A DNA stretch of 64,000 nt from Schizochytrium sp. TIO01 (lineage: Eukaryota; Sar; Bigyra; Thraustochytrida; Thraustochytriidae), in contig SMSO01000032.1 in assembly GCA_004764695.1 (NCBI GenBank), positions 3,206,983 to 3,270,982 on the forward strand. Direction: 5' to 3'. The notes below the pieces were generated by a model. It did not search any database. It was not told the origin of the DNA and worked only from the letters and a program-made list of their open reading frames with translations. The translations under genes and the position numbers were made by a program. Positions 31,501-45,049 of the stretch are shown here, piece after piece (the first letter of the stretch is position 1; every line of letters begins with the position of its first letter).

Positions 31501-34500
31501 CAGAGCGTACGCGTATATTGTCAGATTCATGCATGCAGCACGGAATTCCCCAAACAGTTTTATGTTACAATGCGTTTCTTGTGGTGACTCAGTGTCGCTG
31601 GCAAAGGCGAAACGTTCCTTTTATCAATAAAACAGGCTTTACAACCTATAGCAGCGCTCAAATTCTCGTCTCTTAGCGATATAGTCGTCACTAAAGCTAC
31701 GTTTGCTATTTAAGCACGGCTGCAAGCATTACGAAATCAGTTCAATACAGTCGCAAAAACATGTGCCTGTGTCAGAAAATTCTTCTTCATAGCGCACGCA
31801 AATGTGTCTATTGAGGGAAAGTGGCGGAAGCAAAGATGGGGGTACCATGTATGGAGGCTGTCAGGTAGGCGGGTGGCAATTATTGTACCGGGGTGGCAAT
31901 ATTCTTTCCAAAATTGGTACCTACAGATTGAACTTTGTTTTATGTTGTCACTTTCCTCGCGCTGGAGGTGCTCAGATGTCAGATTGCACCAAGTCGGCGA
32001 ATTGGCATTGCAGGGCCCAAATTGCAATATTTCTTTGCACAATACCGTAGTATGGCTATGGCTCGCATGAAAACTTCTAAACTTTGCCATTCCTCGAGCT
32101 GTTCATTCGGGTCGCTTCGTTACGTTGTTGTGTTGGGCGCCTCCTTCCACATTCTTCTACAACGATACTTTAATTTTTGAGTTGCTTATCTCTAGAGAAT
32201 ACGTGCAATGTCGCTAATGAGAGCTTTGAGTGCAGTATCTATCGCGACTTTAGGGCCTGTCGATGTATTGGGCCAGGATTCTCGTTCAACGTCATTATCT
32301 TTGCTCTCAAGACGACATCCGCCTTTTAACTTCTGGTGAACACTCAAGTCAAAGCATGTCACTTCTACCATGCAACGACATCTTTCCACATTACTGTACC
32401 AGTTAATTCAAAGGGGCTATGTGGTTCGAGCCCTCAGTAAATAAAATAAAACTCCATGAATTGAAAGGACCTTCCTCTTCAACATTAGGAAAGAAAGGTT
32501 GAGAAACGAATTGAAAGCACAAGAAAACAAAGGCCTACATGACGACAAAAGTTCTGAAGAAGTGATTATTCACGTGACATCCGGAGTCCTGTACTTTTAC
32601 ACAACTACTCCTGACAACTTTTTCAACAACTGATGAAGAGTAAAAACTGTTTGTAATAAGTATAATTTTAAAAAATTATTATGATTTGTTTACCTTATGA
32701 TAACCCTAGAGAATAAAGTAACAAATGTTTTTAAGTAACGAGAAAGAAGGAAGAACAGAACTAATAATTCATAGTCATTAGTTGCTAAACGAGGAGAAAA
32801 GGAATTTAAAGCTGTTCATCCAACTCCTTTGCTAATCTAGATAGGTTCTAGACAGCTACAGTTCTCTCGCTTGCTCAGCGCGACGTTGATCGCACTGAGT
32901 CACTGTACTTTTGGGGGGAGAGCTGCCTTGGGTAAGAAGGAGAGCATTTTCGAGCATACGACCATAATGTCTTCCTCTGCAAACGTGAATTCTGTTTCTG
33001 CGATACTTTCCATCATCTCCAAGCGCTCTCGAGATGGCCCATCTTCGTCCCATCGTTGCGTCCATATTCACTATTCATTCTTCTTCGAAATACACTTTAC
33101 TAAAACAATTTTTTTTTTCTGTGTAAACTTAAAAGTGGAAGAATAAAAAAACGCTGGTACTACTAACAAGGGATGCAAAAAAGAATCTTTCCGAATCTTT
33201 CTTCTTCTTACTACTACGATTATTTACGTATAAACACTTTTTTTTCATTTTTTTCAGATCAGACAGACCAGAACAGAACAGACTATGTAAAAGGATATAG
33301 GTAGGTACTATCTGTTTCTTAAAGAAAGGTTAGACCTTTCTCTCTCTTCTTTTTGGCGGAAGAATTCCTGTCAACAAAGGTAGTTTTCAATTTTTTATTT
33401 GTTAAAAACAAAACAAACAAAAACTTGAACAAGATCTCATATTAAAAGAGGCATTAGAAAAGGTAAACAAAGAAGAAGGAGCGAGAATAGAAAGGTAGTC
33501 TAATACCAAATAAGGGTAATAAGCGAATATGTAAGGGAAACTGTGTTCTTTTCAGATCCTTGCAAAGGCAAGAAAGATGCTACATAGTAGCGAATACACG
33601 AACTAAACAGTACTTCGGTTGTACTTCGGTTGGCGAGTTAACATCATGGTCTAAGCGAACAAATGAAATGGGACTTGGAACTACTTTAGTTTCCCTCCAG
33701 GGGCCAAGAAAATTTGGAAACCGCTAGATATGCACGTCCAACTTGCACGTGGATTAAGCTGGTGTTCATCTATTAAATTGTACCTTCACGGTTGATGCTC
33801 CTGCGCTCAGAAGTGAGAACTTGCTTCTTTACTTCTATATTACGATCTTCGAACCCCTTCTTTGCAAGTATTGCTTTCTAATCATTGGCTCGCTCATTCA
33901 GATATATATTTTAACTGACTACAGCACCCGATCTAATTGATAAATACTTATTGATTGTTTGTGCGAGTGCATTGCAAAATCTCATCATCATCTCGACAAT
34001 GGTCCATGGTCCACGATTTTTCATCTGATGAAAATATAGGCACCCACCTATAGCGAGTTATCTCATGTTGCATAGATTCTATCTGCTCTGACACCAGTTT
34101 CTAACCTAACAACACAACCAACTATCCTCATGCATTGCCAGCGGTATGGCATTAGCTTTGGTTTCAACCCGAATGAACTATAACAGATACGAGTACCCTC
34201 TGACCCGCAATAGTGCTGTTCTTCGCTGTTGATGTATCGCGACAATTGTATTTTCTGTTAAAACTCATCCCACGATCTCACCCCTTATCAGTCGCTATTT
34301 CCTGCTAGTAGCTCAGAACCAGGCTGAAGATTTCCCATGAAGAAGGAAGGGAATGCGAAGAGGAGCGTCTCTTTCGCCACTAGCCACATTGTACCTGAGC
34401 AGGCAGATAAAAGGTAGCAGAGGCAAAGGCCAACTGGAATGATGAATTGCTGAGAGGAAACAACGATCATTGAAGTGCACAGCAAGTGCAGAGGCGCTCT

Positions 34501-37500
34501 ATCCATAAAATGAACGACCCTACCTTCAGAACAGACAGATGCTTTGGACAACTCGTTCTATTTCTATTGGGCCTACCAATTGTGCTTCTTTCCTCGCTCC
34601 TTTTACACTATAGTAGATACCACTTATCATGATCGTTTATTATCAGGCCTACTTTATTTTTTAAATTTGAAAAGTTTGGAAAGGAAGCTGTTTACTTATT
34701 TCCTGTCAATCTATATATTTATTTCTTATTTATATCTTTTTCTTTTCTTTTCTCTTTGAATAAAATAATTTTCAGAAAAACAAGACAAACCAAATCAAAA
34801 CAAACAAACAAACAAACAAAAACACGCTACATTCTGTAATACTCCAGACGTGGTGTTATCCGCACCTCATGAACCGCCGCGTGGTATGTGGTCTTTACTG
34901 CCTAGATGGATTGTGTAGCTGTCGAGCGGAATGTTAAAAGGAGAGGAAACCTTTCCATTTCCGAGCTTTCTCTTTGCATCAACGAACTCGTCACTAAGTC
35001 CCCAAAATATTTCAGAATAACAGTACTCACCATCACAGAAAAAAAAAAAAAAATCCATAACCGCCCTCTTCAAGTCCACATTATCTTCTCGGCAGCCTCT
35101 TTAAAAAGCAGTTACTACAAAACTCGTGGAGATTCGTATGGAGGTTTAGGATGTGGAACAGGGCTGGGGCCGAAGCAGGAGCCAAAGTTACATGTACTCA
35201 AGCTCGCGAGCGGGACTTGAATGCGATTCCAGGGTTTACGAATGACCAATATGCCACGTCTCTCTTTGCTGCTTCCTCGGCCGGGTGATTAGTACTGATG
35301 ATAACTATTATTATGATAAGATATCTCAATCAACAAAATAAAATGTTTTACTTGACTGTTTTATTTTTAAAACAAAATAAATAAATAAAATTTATTTACA
35401 TTAAACTCTACTAGGAAAAATAAATCTAAAGTATCTACGCTGACCCAATTAGAATTGTGCGAAGACTTTCAAGACTATCTTTGTCAACATTGAGGAGACT
35501 GTACAGCTTCGATCAAATATGCTCTATAAGAGCCTATCAACTAGTTCTGTTTGTATCCTCTGCAGCTTTGCACCTACTCGTCAGTGAGATCTTGGTTTCT
35601 CACTCAAAGCAGATCTTGCAGAACTGACATCGAACTCATAGAACTGACCGTGCTAGTACTATATGCGCTAAATTACTACTACTACTTCACTATATTCACA
35701 GCAAAGTAACTATATTTTTCACATTCGTCCAAAAATAAACAAAAAGGAATTTTATACATGCAAATGTTTAATTTTCATTTTAAAAAATAATTAAAAATAA
35801 AATAAAAACTAAAAATAACAACAGCTAGCTGCATGAATGAAGTGTTTTCACAGTTCTACTCGCGAGGACATAAGGAAGGTGACTTTTCTCTCCGACTCTG
35901 AGGCAAAAGGACCTTGCTTCAATAGACCCACGAACTCTGGTGAGCCAGTGGCTAGCTGTAGGTACCTATCAACGCCAAAAAACGCCTTCAAGTTGCATAA
36001 TCATCCGACTCGTGACGCACGCACTCCACCTTGAACTGTACTGGACAGGAAGTTGGCAGTGCATGAGTGAGTGAGCTCTGTAGAAGATGCATTTGGACAC
36101 CTTTAAAGTAGGTAGGTAGCTGTAGCTAGCTACATATGGTGTTATCGCAACAATTGTGATCTCTAATCCTGAATGGGTTGTGCTTTGGTTTGATATCTAT
36201 TCTTGGGAAGTTGGACTTTGTCTAGCTCTCATCCAGCTTTCATTGCTACTGGTAACTTATTCCCTGCTGAAAGAAGCTCCGTTTTGAACAGCAAAGTGTC
36301 TTCTCTCAGATCTGCTGTACGATTAACTCTTGCTGCCATCTTAGTGTACGTAGTAGCAGAAGTACAATTGCACATGCCTCGCTCGAGGCTCTCGGTGAAA
36401 GTATGCGCATCTGAGCGCACCGGACCTGTGTCAGTCGTAGCAGGAGGTAGTCAATTTCACAATAGTGGTGATCTTGATCCATCTCAAGAATCAACGCTAT
36501 GACAAGGCGATGTTTGAAAGCCTTTTGCATTCATACAAGCTCTGGTTGAATTTGACTTCGACATGCCTGGTTCATTGCCAACTCTGTTTGAAGCTTTACA
36601 TTTTCGGAGCTGTTTGGCGCTGATACTGCCCTGTAGTCTTAGATAGCACGTAGGTATCTACTGCCTGCTATCTATTTCTACTAGTACGAACACCTGATAG
36701 CTCCTCAGGATCCCTGTGCAGCGAGAGGCTTTCGTTTGTGCAAGGGTCTCCGTCGAAGGGGATTGGCAAGTCTATGTTGCTGCATTCATGAACCTCATCG
36801 ACTCCGGGGCGTCTCCTCTCCCTTCGGTCTCATCCCTGCCGACGCTAGATAACTTGCACGCAGTCATCTATGAGCTGCAGGTGAAGATCATCGCTTTGCA
36901 CAACGACCACACTGCGATAAGCCCTCGACGGTTGGGCAGACAGAGGTAAAGACAAGGCTGGTGGATGGAGAGTACTCAGCCCGGAGCGCAGCCAGCGCGA
37001 GCCACAGTTGCCAATCGGCGCAGGCACGGGCCCTGGCAGCCGGAGCGCTCCCAGAAGTGCTGCGCAATCCGAGTCCTTGCTCTCATTCGTGTTTTTCGAG
37101 GTCCAGCTTGTGCAAAAGGGGCCTTTACTTACTTGCGTTCTTTCTGTCTGTAGACTGACTGCACTATTACCATCATTCTCGTCCTCCAGCTCTGTTTGTG
37201 AACTTCTTTCCGCCTGTGCGTCGGGCTCAGGCCGCCTGTCTTGAGGCAGAACTGCGAGTGCGTGCTGGCCCTGGCGGCGGACGAGGGAGGAGAGGTGGCC
37301 GGGCGAGGGATCGAAGAAGAAGTCCACGGCCCTCATCATATCATTTCTGATGCTTTCTGAGTGAGTTTAACGAAGCAGGAGAAGAAAAGGAAACCTTGAT
37401 CATCCATCTCCAATTAATTGACCACTTGGTTATCTGTCATCATCTTGAGCTGATTCTTCACACGCTGAGCAAGCGAGGAGGAGACCTTCTTAATGTAAAC

Positions 37501-38995
37501 CTCGTCGTGTGTGAGCAATGTCTTTTCGTGTGTGAGCAATGTCTTTGGGTTACATCGCACTCACTACCCAGAAGGAAGAGCAACAGGCGCACTGCATTGT
37601 GCGCATTACATCATTCTGAAACGGGCTGTTCCATTACAGCCTTTCGAAGTGTTCAATGAATGAATGATGTATGAATGAACCCTAACAAACAAACAAACAA
37701 ACAAATAAACAAATAAACAAATCAACAAATCAACAAAAGAACAGAAGACAGAAAAGAGAAAAAATGAACGTAGTACCGGGAAAAGTTTTCTTTTTCTTTT
37801 CTTTTCGTTTTCCTTTGGTTTCAAGTCCGTCTTTAGTTTGTTTTTAAAATCAGGGCACCTCCGCCTTCTAGGTGTTCCAACAGTCGCTCCTCTTCTGCAC
37901 CTTTGCGAGAGGAGAAGAGTGTAGAAAGCAGAAGAAACTGCTCTCCTCGCTTTCACTTTCAAGTTACAGGTGGTAGAGACTAGCCACCGACTGTCCTTCC
38001 TCACCTCGCTCTTTCGTGCTGTCTCCTTTCTAAGGCCTTTCTCTGCGGCTGTCGGGTTCGAGTCTGCTCTGGTTGCCTTGGCTCGCCCAGTTCTTGGGTT
38101 TTGTAAAAGTCTGTCTGTAGCTAGGTGATTTTTTGTTTTGTTTTAAATAATTGTGAAAAGTTTTTTTGGTTTTGTTTTCAAATAAAATTAAAATAGAAAG
38201 TAATATTTTGTTATTTTAAATGGAAAGAGTTTCAAAGGAAGTTATTTTAATTAAAACTTTATATGTTTATTTGATAAATATAAGTTTTTCTTTAAAATAA
38301 ATATATAGCAAATAATTGTAAATGTTATAAAAGTTATAGTTTCTGGCTGTTTTTTTTGCATGCGCGCATATTCCAACGATGGCACGATAAGTCAATCACT
38401 CTTGAGCCTCGCCGGTTCCTCCTTCGCTCCATGGACCACCTTTGAAGACAGCGGTGGCAAATGGCACGGCGCCACTCGGACGATTCAACGGGTCTACGAC
38501 TCTCTCTGGCCCCGAAAGGCTATCACTGCCAACTGCACCAAAAGAAAACAAACTCTTCTTCTGCATGAGCAATTGAGGACCTCTATGCGAAAAAGGTGTT
38601 CTTTGTTTAGTTGAGAAAACTAAAACAATTCTTAAAACACGCGAACTGAGAGACTACAAAGAAAGGAAAAGAAAAAGTAATCGCTTATCAATCAAAATAA
38701 AATGAATAATTAACCAACTAACTAGCGAACTAACTAGCTAACTAGGTACAAATCAAGTAAACAGTAATTCACTAACTAACTGATTCCCTGACGTACACTC
38801 AAAACAGATCAAATCAAATCGGGCAGGGCAAACAAACACGTGAACAGCGAGGTCTAGGTCTAGCCCGGTAGCTAGCTCGCCCCGCTTGAAGGCTCGCCTG
38901 GCCCGTGGAGCAGGCGAAGCGGCCTTTCAGCCCGCAGGACCGATTTCGCTCCCAACGCGCTCGCACCGCCTCGTAACGAGCGGAAAGAGCTGCGC
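28584..38995. other. Ten-kb region without a supported gene
   Basis: Largely AT-rich, with homopolymer A/T runs and TAGGTAGGTA-like motifs. Several patches are GC-richer and contain short open frames without family resemblance: 31800-32060, 32860-33060, 36700-37340, 37850-38080 and 38360-38530. The best is 36845-37339 (-), an ATG frame (MMRAVDFFFDPSPGHLSSLV) in which a GTAAGT donor follows TERTQ. I could not find a convincing second exon. A 39-codon frame at 32900-33016 (-) is listed separately. A (CAAA/CAAAT)n run lies at 37685-37735. Confidence 0.5.
32900..33016 (-). CDS. Possible small protein or exon, unknown
   Basis: 38-codon ATG-started frame (MMESIAETEFTFAEEDIMVV...) in a GC-richer patch. 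The same frame is open 16 codons upstream of the ATG. Amino-acid composition is balanced and acidic/hydrophobic, unlike the low-complexity frames around it, but another frame on the same strand is also open. No homologue is recognised and no neighbouring exon was found. It could be a genuine small protein, one exon of a gene, or chance. Confidence 0.2.
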   Translation of the reverse strand: MMESIAETEFTFAEEDIMVVCSKMLSFLPKAALPPKVQ

Positions 38996-39066
38996 ATGAT
39001 GCAGTCCCTAGCCGCGCCCTCTCCCAACGCCTGGGGTGCTTGGCGCAATGGGCCTCCTTCGGGCGT

Positions 39067-39099
<33 letters not shown>

Positions 39100-41131
39100 A
39101 CAAGCGTCTCGCGGCGAGGACTTTACTGAGCACGGGCCTGCGACTCACTCCTCAGAGCGCCCGCTGTCCCGCGTCGAGGCATCCCTGACCGAGAAGATGC
39201 CGTACGATGACGCCCAAGCCGATCAAGCAGAGCTTCTGCAACAACAGCAGCTCAAGGCCAACCCGAAGAAGAAGACCACGGGACCTGTACACAATGCACG
39301 CTACAAGGCCAAAATGTGCAAAAACTGGATGAAGACCCAGAGCTGCCCGTACTTTGAAAAGTGCCAGTTCGCACACGGTACTGCCGAACTCGAGAAATGG
39401 GCAACCCGCAGAGCCAAGCTCAAACAGCAGCAACAACAGCAACAGCCGGCTGTAGTCAAGTCGCTCAAAATGTCACCCTCTGGCCAGACGTCCTCGAATC
39501 GCATTATGAACAATGAGGAGGAGGAAAAGGACGAGATCTTTCGCAACAACGGCCAACACGATGATGGCACATCGTCCCCTTCAGAGTCCTTATCGGGGCT
39601 CGCCCAAGATGACTACCTTGATTCGAACCCTGTAGATGACTTTACCATGAATCAAGATGACGACGACGATAATGAGATCGACGACGAGGAGGAATGTGGC
39701 AAGATCAGCGACGAGGACGCCGCCAGCCGCCGCCTCCTTCACCACCACCATGGAGAGACTGCTGTCATTGCTGCCGCCGCTGCTGTCGTCGCAGCAAACG
39801 GATCCAGCAATAACTCCGCAACACATGTACACGAACCATTTGCACTTTCTTCTCATCAAATCACCACTGATCTCAACGTTGATACGCACGGCGATTGGGC
39901 GCACAACACTAATAATGTGAATTCACAGATGCTCTGTTTCCGCAGTATCTCGGCTGGGTCTCATGAGACAAGTGAACTGCGAGCTCGTGGTATGAGCATG
40001 CCGTGTGGCTCGAGCGAGTCCTTCGACAGCTACTTGAACTTTGATGTGCATGAGCCCTCGAACATGCCTGTGTCGTCGTCTCTGCCACAAAGCAGCAGCG
40101 GATTGGGGGCCTCGTCGTCTTCCGCATTTCCACCACAGACACCGGGGTCGTCCAAGAGCGCTCCTTTGCATGGATTCGACTTTACAAGTGCATTTTCGAG
40201 CGTACTTGAATCCAAGAACAATGACATGAAAGGCCCTAGCGGATCCTTGAACTCGCAGACGTCTTCGGTGCTCAATTCTCTGCCAGACTTCTCTTCCAGC
40301 TTTGGATCCAGTCTACCAGATCTCAGCGCCCACTTTGGCGATCTTCGATTTGATAGCTCACCAGATAACGTGCCACTTAACCGCTCGAGTAGCCTGAGCA
40401 TTTCAAGTATCTCAAGTCTTGATAGCAGCGCAAGTACCAAGGCTTGCCACTCTGCTCCTTCGCCCGAACTCTCTGCAAATGTAAACCCCTACGGCCCGAG
40501 CCCGCCCAATGCGTTCACAAATTCTTCTCCGGAGAACGCTTTCCGCCCGTTGCCCACGCTCTTTGAGCCTACTGGCGTAAATACTATGCTCTCTGGCGCA
40601 CCCAACAACATGTACAGTTTCCACCAACCTAAGGCCCTGCAGGTACAACAGCAGGCACAACAACCTCAGCAGCCAGAGCAGCGCTTATTACAGCAACAAT
40701 CATCACAAGCTTCCCAAACAGCTGTACCATCACAAGCATCTCAGCAGCAGGCTGTGCCTCGCACGCCAATGTCTGCGGCGTCCTCTATGGGGCATGCCGG
40801 TGTTGCCGCCTCCATGAACATGTCGCCGCCACACGCGCCGCATCATGCACAGCCGCAGCAACATTCTCCACCCCAAGCTCCTTCGCAAATGCCAAGGATG
40901 GAGCAAAAGCATGTAACCTTTGCTCAGGATCCCTGTGGACGATCGTATTACCAACAAGATATGCAAATGCCGCCGACTCACGTGCAACAGCATGTGGAAC
41001 CGGAGCTTAACTATATGCACCCAGTTTCCATGCAAACCTATCCGCATGCCATTTCCGAGACGTTGTTCTGGGATGGAAGCTTCACAAATGCCTTTCAATG
41101 CCCTCAACCGCAGACGTTTGGCAACCTATAA
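38996..41131 (+). CDS. CCCH zinc-finger protein (TTP-like single finger), probable RNA-binding regulator
   Basis: 711 aa, single exon, starting ATGATGCAG. A Gln tract covers residues 25-36. The only folded domain visible is one CCCH finger at 108-127 (C108-X8-C117-X5-C123-X3-H127), preceded by RYKAKMCKNW. This matches the tristetraprolin-type finger, in which RYK(T/x)xxC leads the motif. The rest is low complexity: acidic stretches, His, Ala, Ser-rich and Gln/Pro-rich segments. TTP-family proteins bind AU-rich mRNA elements and control decay or translation, but usually with two fingers; a single finger weakens that specific inference. The 3' flank is a (CATTT)n repeat. Confidence 0.88.
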
Positions 41132-41169
41132 AGAGTATTATGCACGCGCCCGAGCAGGCACCTATTCAT

Positions 41170-41240
41170 TCATTTCATTTCATATCATTTCATTTCATTT
41201 CATTTCATTTCATATCATTTCATTTCATTTCATATCATTT
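41170..41240. repeat. (CATTT)n pentanucleotide repeat
   Basis: About 13 units of CATTT with occasional CATAT, starting about 40 nt after the CCCH gene stop and so probably in its 3' UTR. Confidence 0.9.
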
Positions 41241-43678
41241 CCCATCTCTTCACTTTACAGAATTATCAAATCATCAATTATCTCTTCTTTTCTTATCATT
41301 TCTCAGCTTGTACTTGTCTTCTGCCGTCACGATTCTGCGCTCTAAACGCACCATTCTGCTCAATGCTTGTGCCTTTTATCATGAGATATGATAGTTCACA
41401 ACTTTAGTCTACAGTGCTAAAATCATGAGCAATTAAATAGTACATCAATTAGTATTATTATTAGTAGTAGCAGCAGTAGTAATAGGTTGATAATACGAGG
41501 TGCACGCACCTCTTCACTCACCTGATTTCATCATAGCACTTGATGTACGTACGTGTGGAAACTCTCTCTTCGACCGTTCAACCTGAACTTCCTTTTCCTC
41601 TCCTAGTTCTGCGGTATTGATGTTGTTACGGCTAAAGCTCCCAAGTGATTGCCGTGTGCGTGCGAGAGAGTGAGTGCCAACCTCATCACTTTCCTTAATT
41701 TAATCAAATATCTGATTACTTCTTGAGCCTGGTTTACCACTCTTGATCCTGAGGGGTCGTCCCCCGCATATTTTAACTTGAAAGCTCAGCACAGTACCCC
41801 GTTGCTACATGATTATTACATAGATCGCGTCTGACTTCTTCTCCTTCTTCTCCAGTAAAGTAAGTGATGCAGCTAGTTTCCGCAGCGCCTTTCATGATCC
41901 CTTGAAATCCTCATCCCCACCGATCAATATTCAACGCGCCATCATTTTACATAGGCACGAGACTTTATATCCTCCAGAAACTCGCGCAAACAACAGTGCT
42001 CTGCACCGTCATCCGGCAGGCAGGCAACGAATCTTCACTCGTCGTCATCAGCACCGCATTCGCAATCACCGCCATCTCTGAGGGAGGTTTGCCTAGTGCT
42101 GCACCCAATTAATTGATTATCCACTTCGCAGTTCTGCTGCTGCGCTCAGTGAGTTTGGCACCATCATCGTCGTCGTCGTCGTCGTATCGGCCGGTTCCAG
42201 GAACTCCCAGCGTGTAAAGAGAGCGCTTTTATGCCTGCCTTTAGAGAGCGAAGTGGAGCGCCTAGGCACCCTTAGGCACTAGTAGGTACCTTCTTTGCCC
42301 TGGCAGAGCGAGGATCTATCTCTCAAACTCAACAAGAACTGGGGCGAGGATGGCGGGATGGTCAAGGGATTGGCAACCAGCTGACATGCTGGTAGAGCAG
42401 AGAGTCTTCGGAAACCTTGCTCATGTCACGGGGGATGAACTTGTGTTTGCAGGTGTCTATCGCAGTTGATCTCTGTTCTTTGCAATTAAAGAAAAAGTGA
42501 TTTGAGGGAAGATTTTGGAAAGAAAAGAAGAAGTTCTGCTTTTAAAATTAAAGAAAAGAAAAAGAAACAAAAGGAAAAGAAACATTAAAAAAAAAAAATA
42601 TTTATCTTAATTAAAAATAAAATATCTTTGCATTCGAAAATTAAAGACAAAATAAACATAAACAGATTGGAATTACAAAGGTGGGTAACGAGAGGATATA
42701 TTGGAAAAAGTAGATAGCCAAAATCCATAGATCCTTCTCACACCCAAATATATTGTAGAACTAGTATCTGGCTGTTTCCCCAGGGTCTTACCTCACTTCA
42801 ATCCCATCGTCGCCCTCAGTTCTTTCCAATTTCTCTAAAAAGCATCTCTTACTATCTCTAATTTTAATTTTTCCTAAATTAGAAATAGTCTTTTACTCTT
42901 TCTCCAGACGCCCCACCCTGTAGCACCCATGTAGGCTCTCCTATTCATGCAGTGTGCACTGCACGTATTTTATTCCTCTTATTGTTTAGCAAATCCTGCT
43001 CATACTAGCTAGTACAGAGAACCCGAAGAAGCTCAGCTATGTCCCTACCTAACAGTGTCCTACGATCCGGCTCAGATCCAAGCCGCCTTACCAAAGAAAC
43101 CAAGGAATACAACAGATGGAGGAACTCCCTTCGCAGCGCAAAACTGCCTTGGGCCGACAACTTCGTAAGGAGGTCAGACTGTCTTTGAGCTCTTCTGGCT
43201 GAGCTCTTTCTTGATAGGTAGGTAGGTATACAAACGCTCTGGATCAAGAGTTCCTAGTATCTAGTTAGCAGACCTAAGGAGAGGTAGGATCTTAATCTAT
43301 AGTAGTTCCTAGAGGGTGTATAGGCACTGATTAGAAAACAGTACTAGCAGTAACAGTAGTAGCAGTAACAATACTACTACTAGTAGTAATAGTAGTGGTA
43401 GTAGTAGTAGTTTAAGAGAGATGAAGAAAGATACTGATCGAAGGAAGAGCAGGGAAGAGAAAAGAAGAAGAGAAGGATCTTTCTTTTCTTGAGCAGGAGT
43501 CAGCAATTCCCAATCGATCGTTGGCGCAGGTTCTGACTGACCGACGAGCCTCCGCTCCCTTTCGACTGATACCCCCTCTCCCTTACCACCCCTTTCTTAC
43601 ACTCTAGCCTCGTCCCTCGCCTCGTTCGACTCTTCTGCGTTTGTTTTTGACAAACTCGTTCCAGTCCTTGTCCTCATC
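41241..43678. other. Intergenic region upstream of the peroxidase gene
   Basis: No supported gene. Short trinucleotide repeats occur at about 42166-42185 (CGT)n and 43340-43415 (AGT/ACT)n. A 49-codon frame at 43038-43187 (+, MSLPNSVLRSGSDPS...) contains a possible GTAAGG donor but has no partner exon, and an 80-codon frame overlaps it on the other strand. Neither is recognised. Confidence 0.6.
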
Positions 43679-45049
43679 ATGGCCATGCGCTCCTTCGCCA
43701 GAAGCTTGCCGACCCGTGCGGCTGCCGCTCGTAGGAACGGATCGTCAGCCACGCGTCGTCGTCTGAGCACCGTTCCTCCCCAACAGCCTGCAGCCAAGGC
43801 AGCTCCTGCGCCGCCCCCTCCTCCTCCTGAAGGTTCTCCTTCCGGTGGTGGCGGTGGTGGCAAGCTGCTCGCCCTTGCCGTCCTCGGCGGTGGCGCGTAC
43901 TACTTCCGCGATGACCTCATGCGCCTCGCTGGCATGGACAATGGAAGTGGATCCTCTCCCTCCGCCGAGGTTGACGACTCGCACCTGAACGTTCGCGAGC
44001 TCAAGCAGGAGGTCGAGAAGCTCGGTCACCGCCTCGAAAAGGAGGTTGAGGAGGACCAGGCTCACGCCGAAGAGGCCGCCAAGGTTGGAACAGAAGCTGC
44101 CTCGGAGACTAAGGTTGAGACTGCTCGTCGTGTCGCAGAGGCTGCTGGTGTGCCAAACGCGCACTCGCAGCCTCTGGCAAAGGAGCCCGTCGACTACGAG
44201 GCTGTCAAGGAGGCGATTCGGAACCTGCTTGAGGACGAGAGCCACGACGACGGAAGCTACGGTCCTACCTTTGTGCGTCTCGCATGGCACAATGCAGGAA
44301 CCTACGACAAGAAAACCGGCCTCGGAGGCAGTGAAGGTGCCATGATGCGCTTCAAGGAGGAAGGTGGATGGGGCGCCAACGCCGGCCTTGATAAGGCTCG
44401 GGCTCGGCTCGAGGCCGTCAAGACGCAGTTCCCGGGCATCACCTACAGTGACTTGTGGTCTCTGGCTGGAACTGTCGCGATTGAAGAAATGGGCGGCCCC
44501 GAGATGTCCCAGTGGCGTCCTGGACGCAAGGATTACGACGAGGGCCACCACACCCTGCCGGGTGGTCTCCTGCCGGACGCTGATGGACGCGACCACAAGG
44601 ATGCGCCGGCTGAGCACCTGAGGGACATCTTTTACCGCATGGGATTCAACGATCAGGAGATTGTGGCCTTGACTGGCGCGCATGCGCTTGGACGCTGCCA
44701 TAGCACGGCTAGCGGATACGAGGGACCCTGGACTCGCGCACCGACGACCTTTTCGAACGAGTTCTACAGACTCCTGCTCGAGGAGAGATGGAGCAAGAAG
44801 AAGACACACAAGGGCAAGGCATGGACTGGACCCGAGCAATACGAGGACCCCAGCCAGGACCTCATGATGCTGCCCACTGACCTCTCGCTCGTGCAGGACC
44901 CCAAGTTCAAGGTGTACGTTGAGAAGTATGCCCAGGATGAGGAGGCCTTTATGAAGGACTTTGCTAAGGCATGGATCAAGTTGCAGGAGAACGGAGTGCG
45001 CAAGTTCCACGGATGGCGCCGATACATTCTCTTTGGACCCCGCGAGTGA
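43679..45049 (+). CDS. Cytochrome c peroxidase-like class I haem peroxidase, mitochondrial
   Basis: 456 aa. The Arg/Ala/Ser-rich start ([19 protein letters not shown]) is a mitochondrial presequence. A Pro-rich then Gly-rich segment leads to a hydrophobic stretch ([14 protein letters not shown], 63-76), and a charged helical region (101-160) precedes the catalytic domain (about 170-445). Catalytic residues are present: distal Arg200, Trp203 and His204 in [10 protein letters not shown], proximal His335 in [11 protein letters not shown], Trp371 in EERW (the radical-forming Trp of yeast CCP), and Asp401 in LPTDLSL. The enzyme reduces H2O2 using ferrocytochrome c, or possibly ascorbate, since class I members overlap. 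Yeast CCP also has a presequence plus a hydrophobic sorting segment cleaved on the way to the intermembrane space; the same route is inferred here. High-GC codon use suggests good expression. Confidence 0.93.
   Translation: MAMRSFARSLPTRAAAARRNGSSATRRRLSTVPPQQPAAKAAPAPPPPPPEGSPSGGGGGGKLLALAVLGGGAYYFRDDLMRLAGMDNGSGSSPSAEVDDSHLNVRELKQEVEKLGHRLEKEVEEDQAHAEEAAKVGTEAASETKVETARRVAEAAGVPNAHSQPLAKEPVDYEAVKEAIRNLLEDESHDDGSYGPTFVRLAWHNAGTYDKKTGLGGSEGAMMRFKEEGGWGANAGLDKARARLEAVKTQFPGITYSDLWSLAGTVAIEEMGGPEMSQWRPGRKDYDEGHHTLPGGLLPDADGRDHKDAPAEHLRDIFYRMGFNDQEIVALTGAHALGRCHSTASGYEGPWTRAPTTFSNEFYRLLLEERWSKKKTHKGKAWTGPEQYEDPSQDLMMLPTDLSLVQDPKFKVYVEKYAQDEEAFMKDFAKAWIKLQENGVRKFHGWRRYILFGPRE

Noticed and set aside
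32405-32445. GTGGTTCGAGCCCTC resembling a tRNA B box
   Set aside because: The T stem does not pair and no acceptor or D arm could be found upstream.
43745-45010. 421-codon minus-strand frame opposite the peroxidase gene
   Set aside because: Antisense shadow in high-GC coding DNA; the plus strand has all peroxidase catalytic residues.
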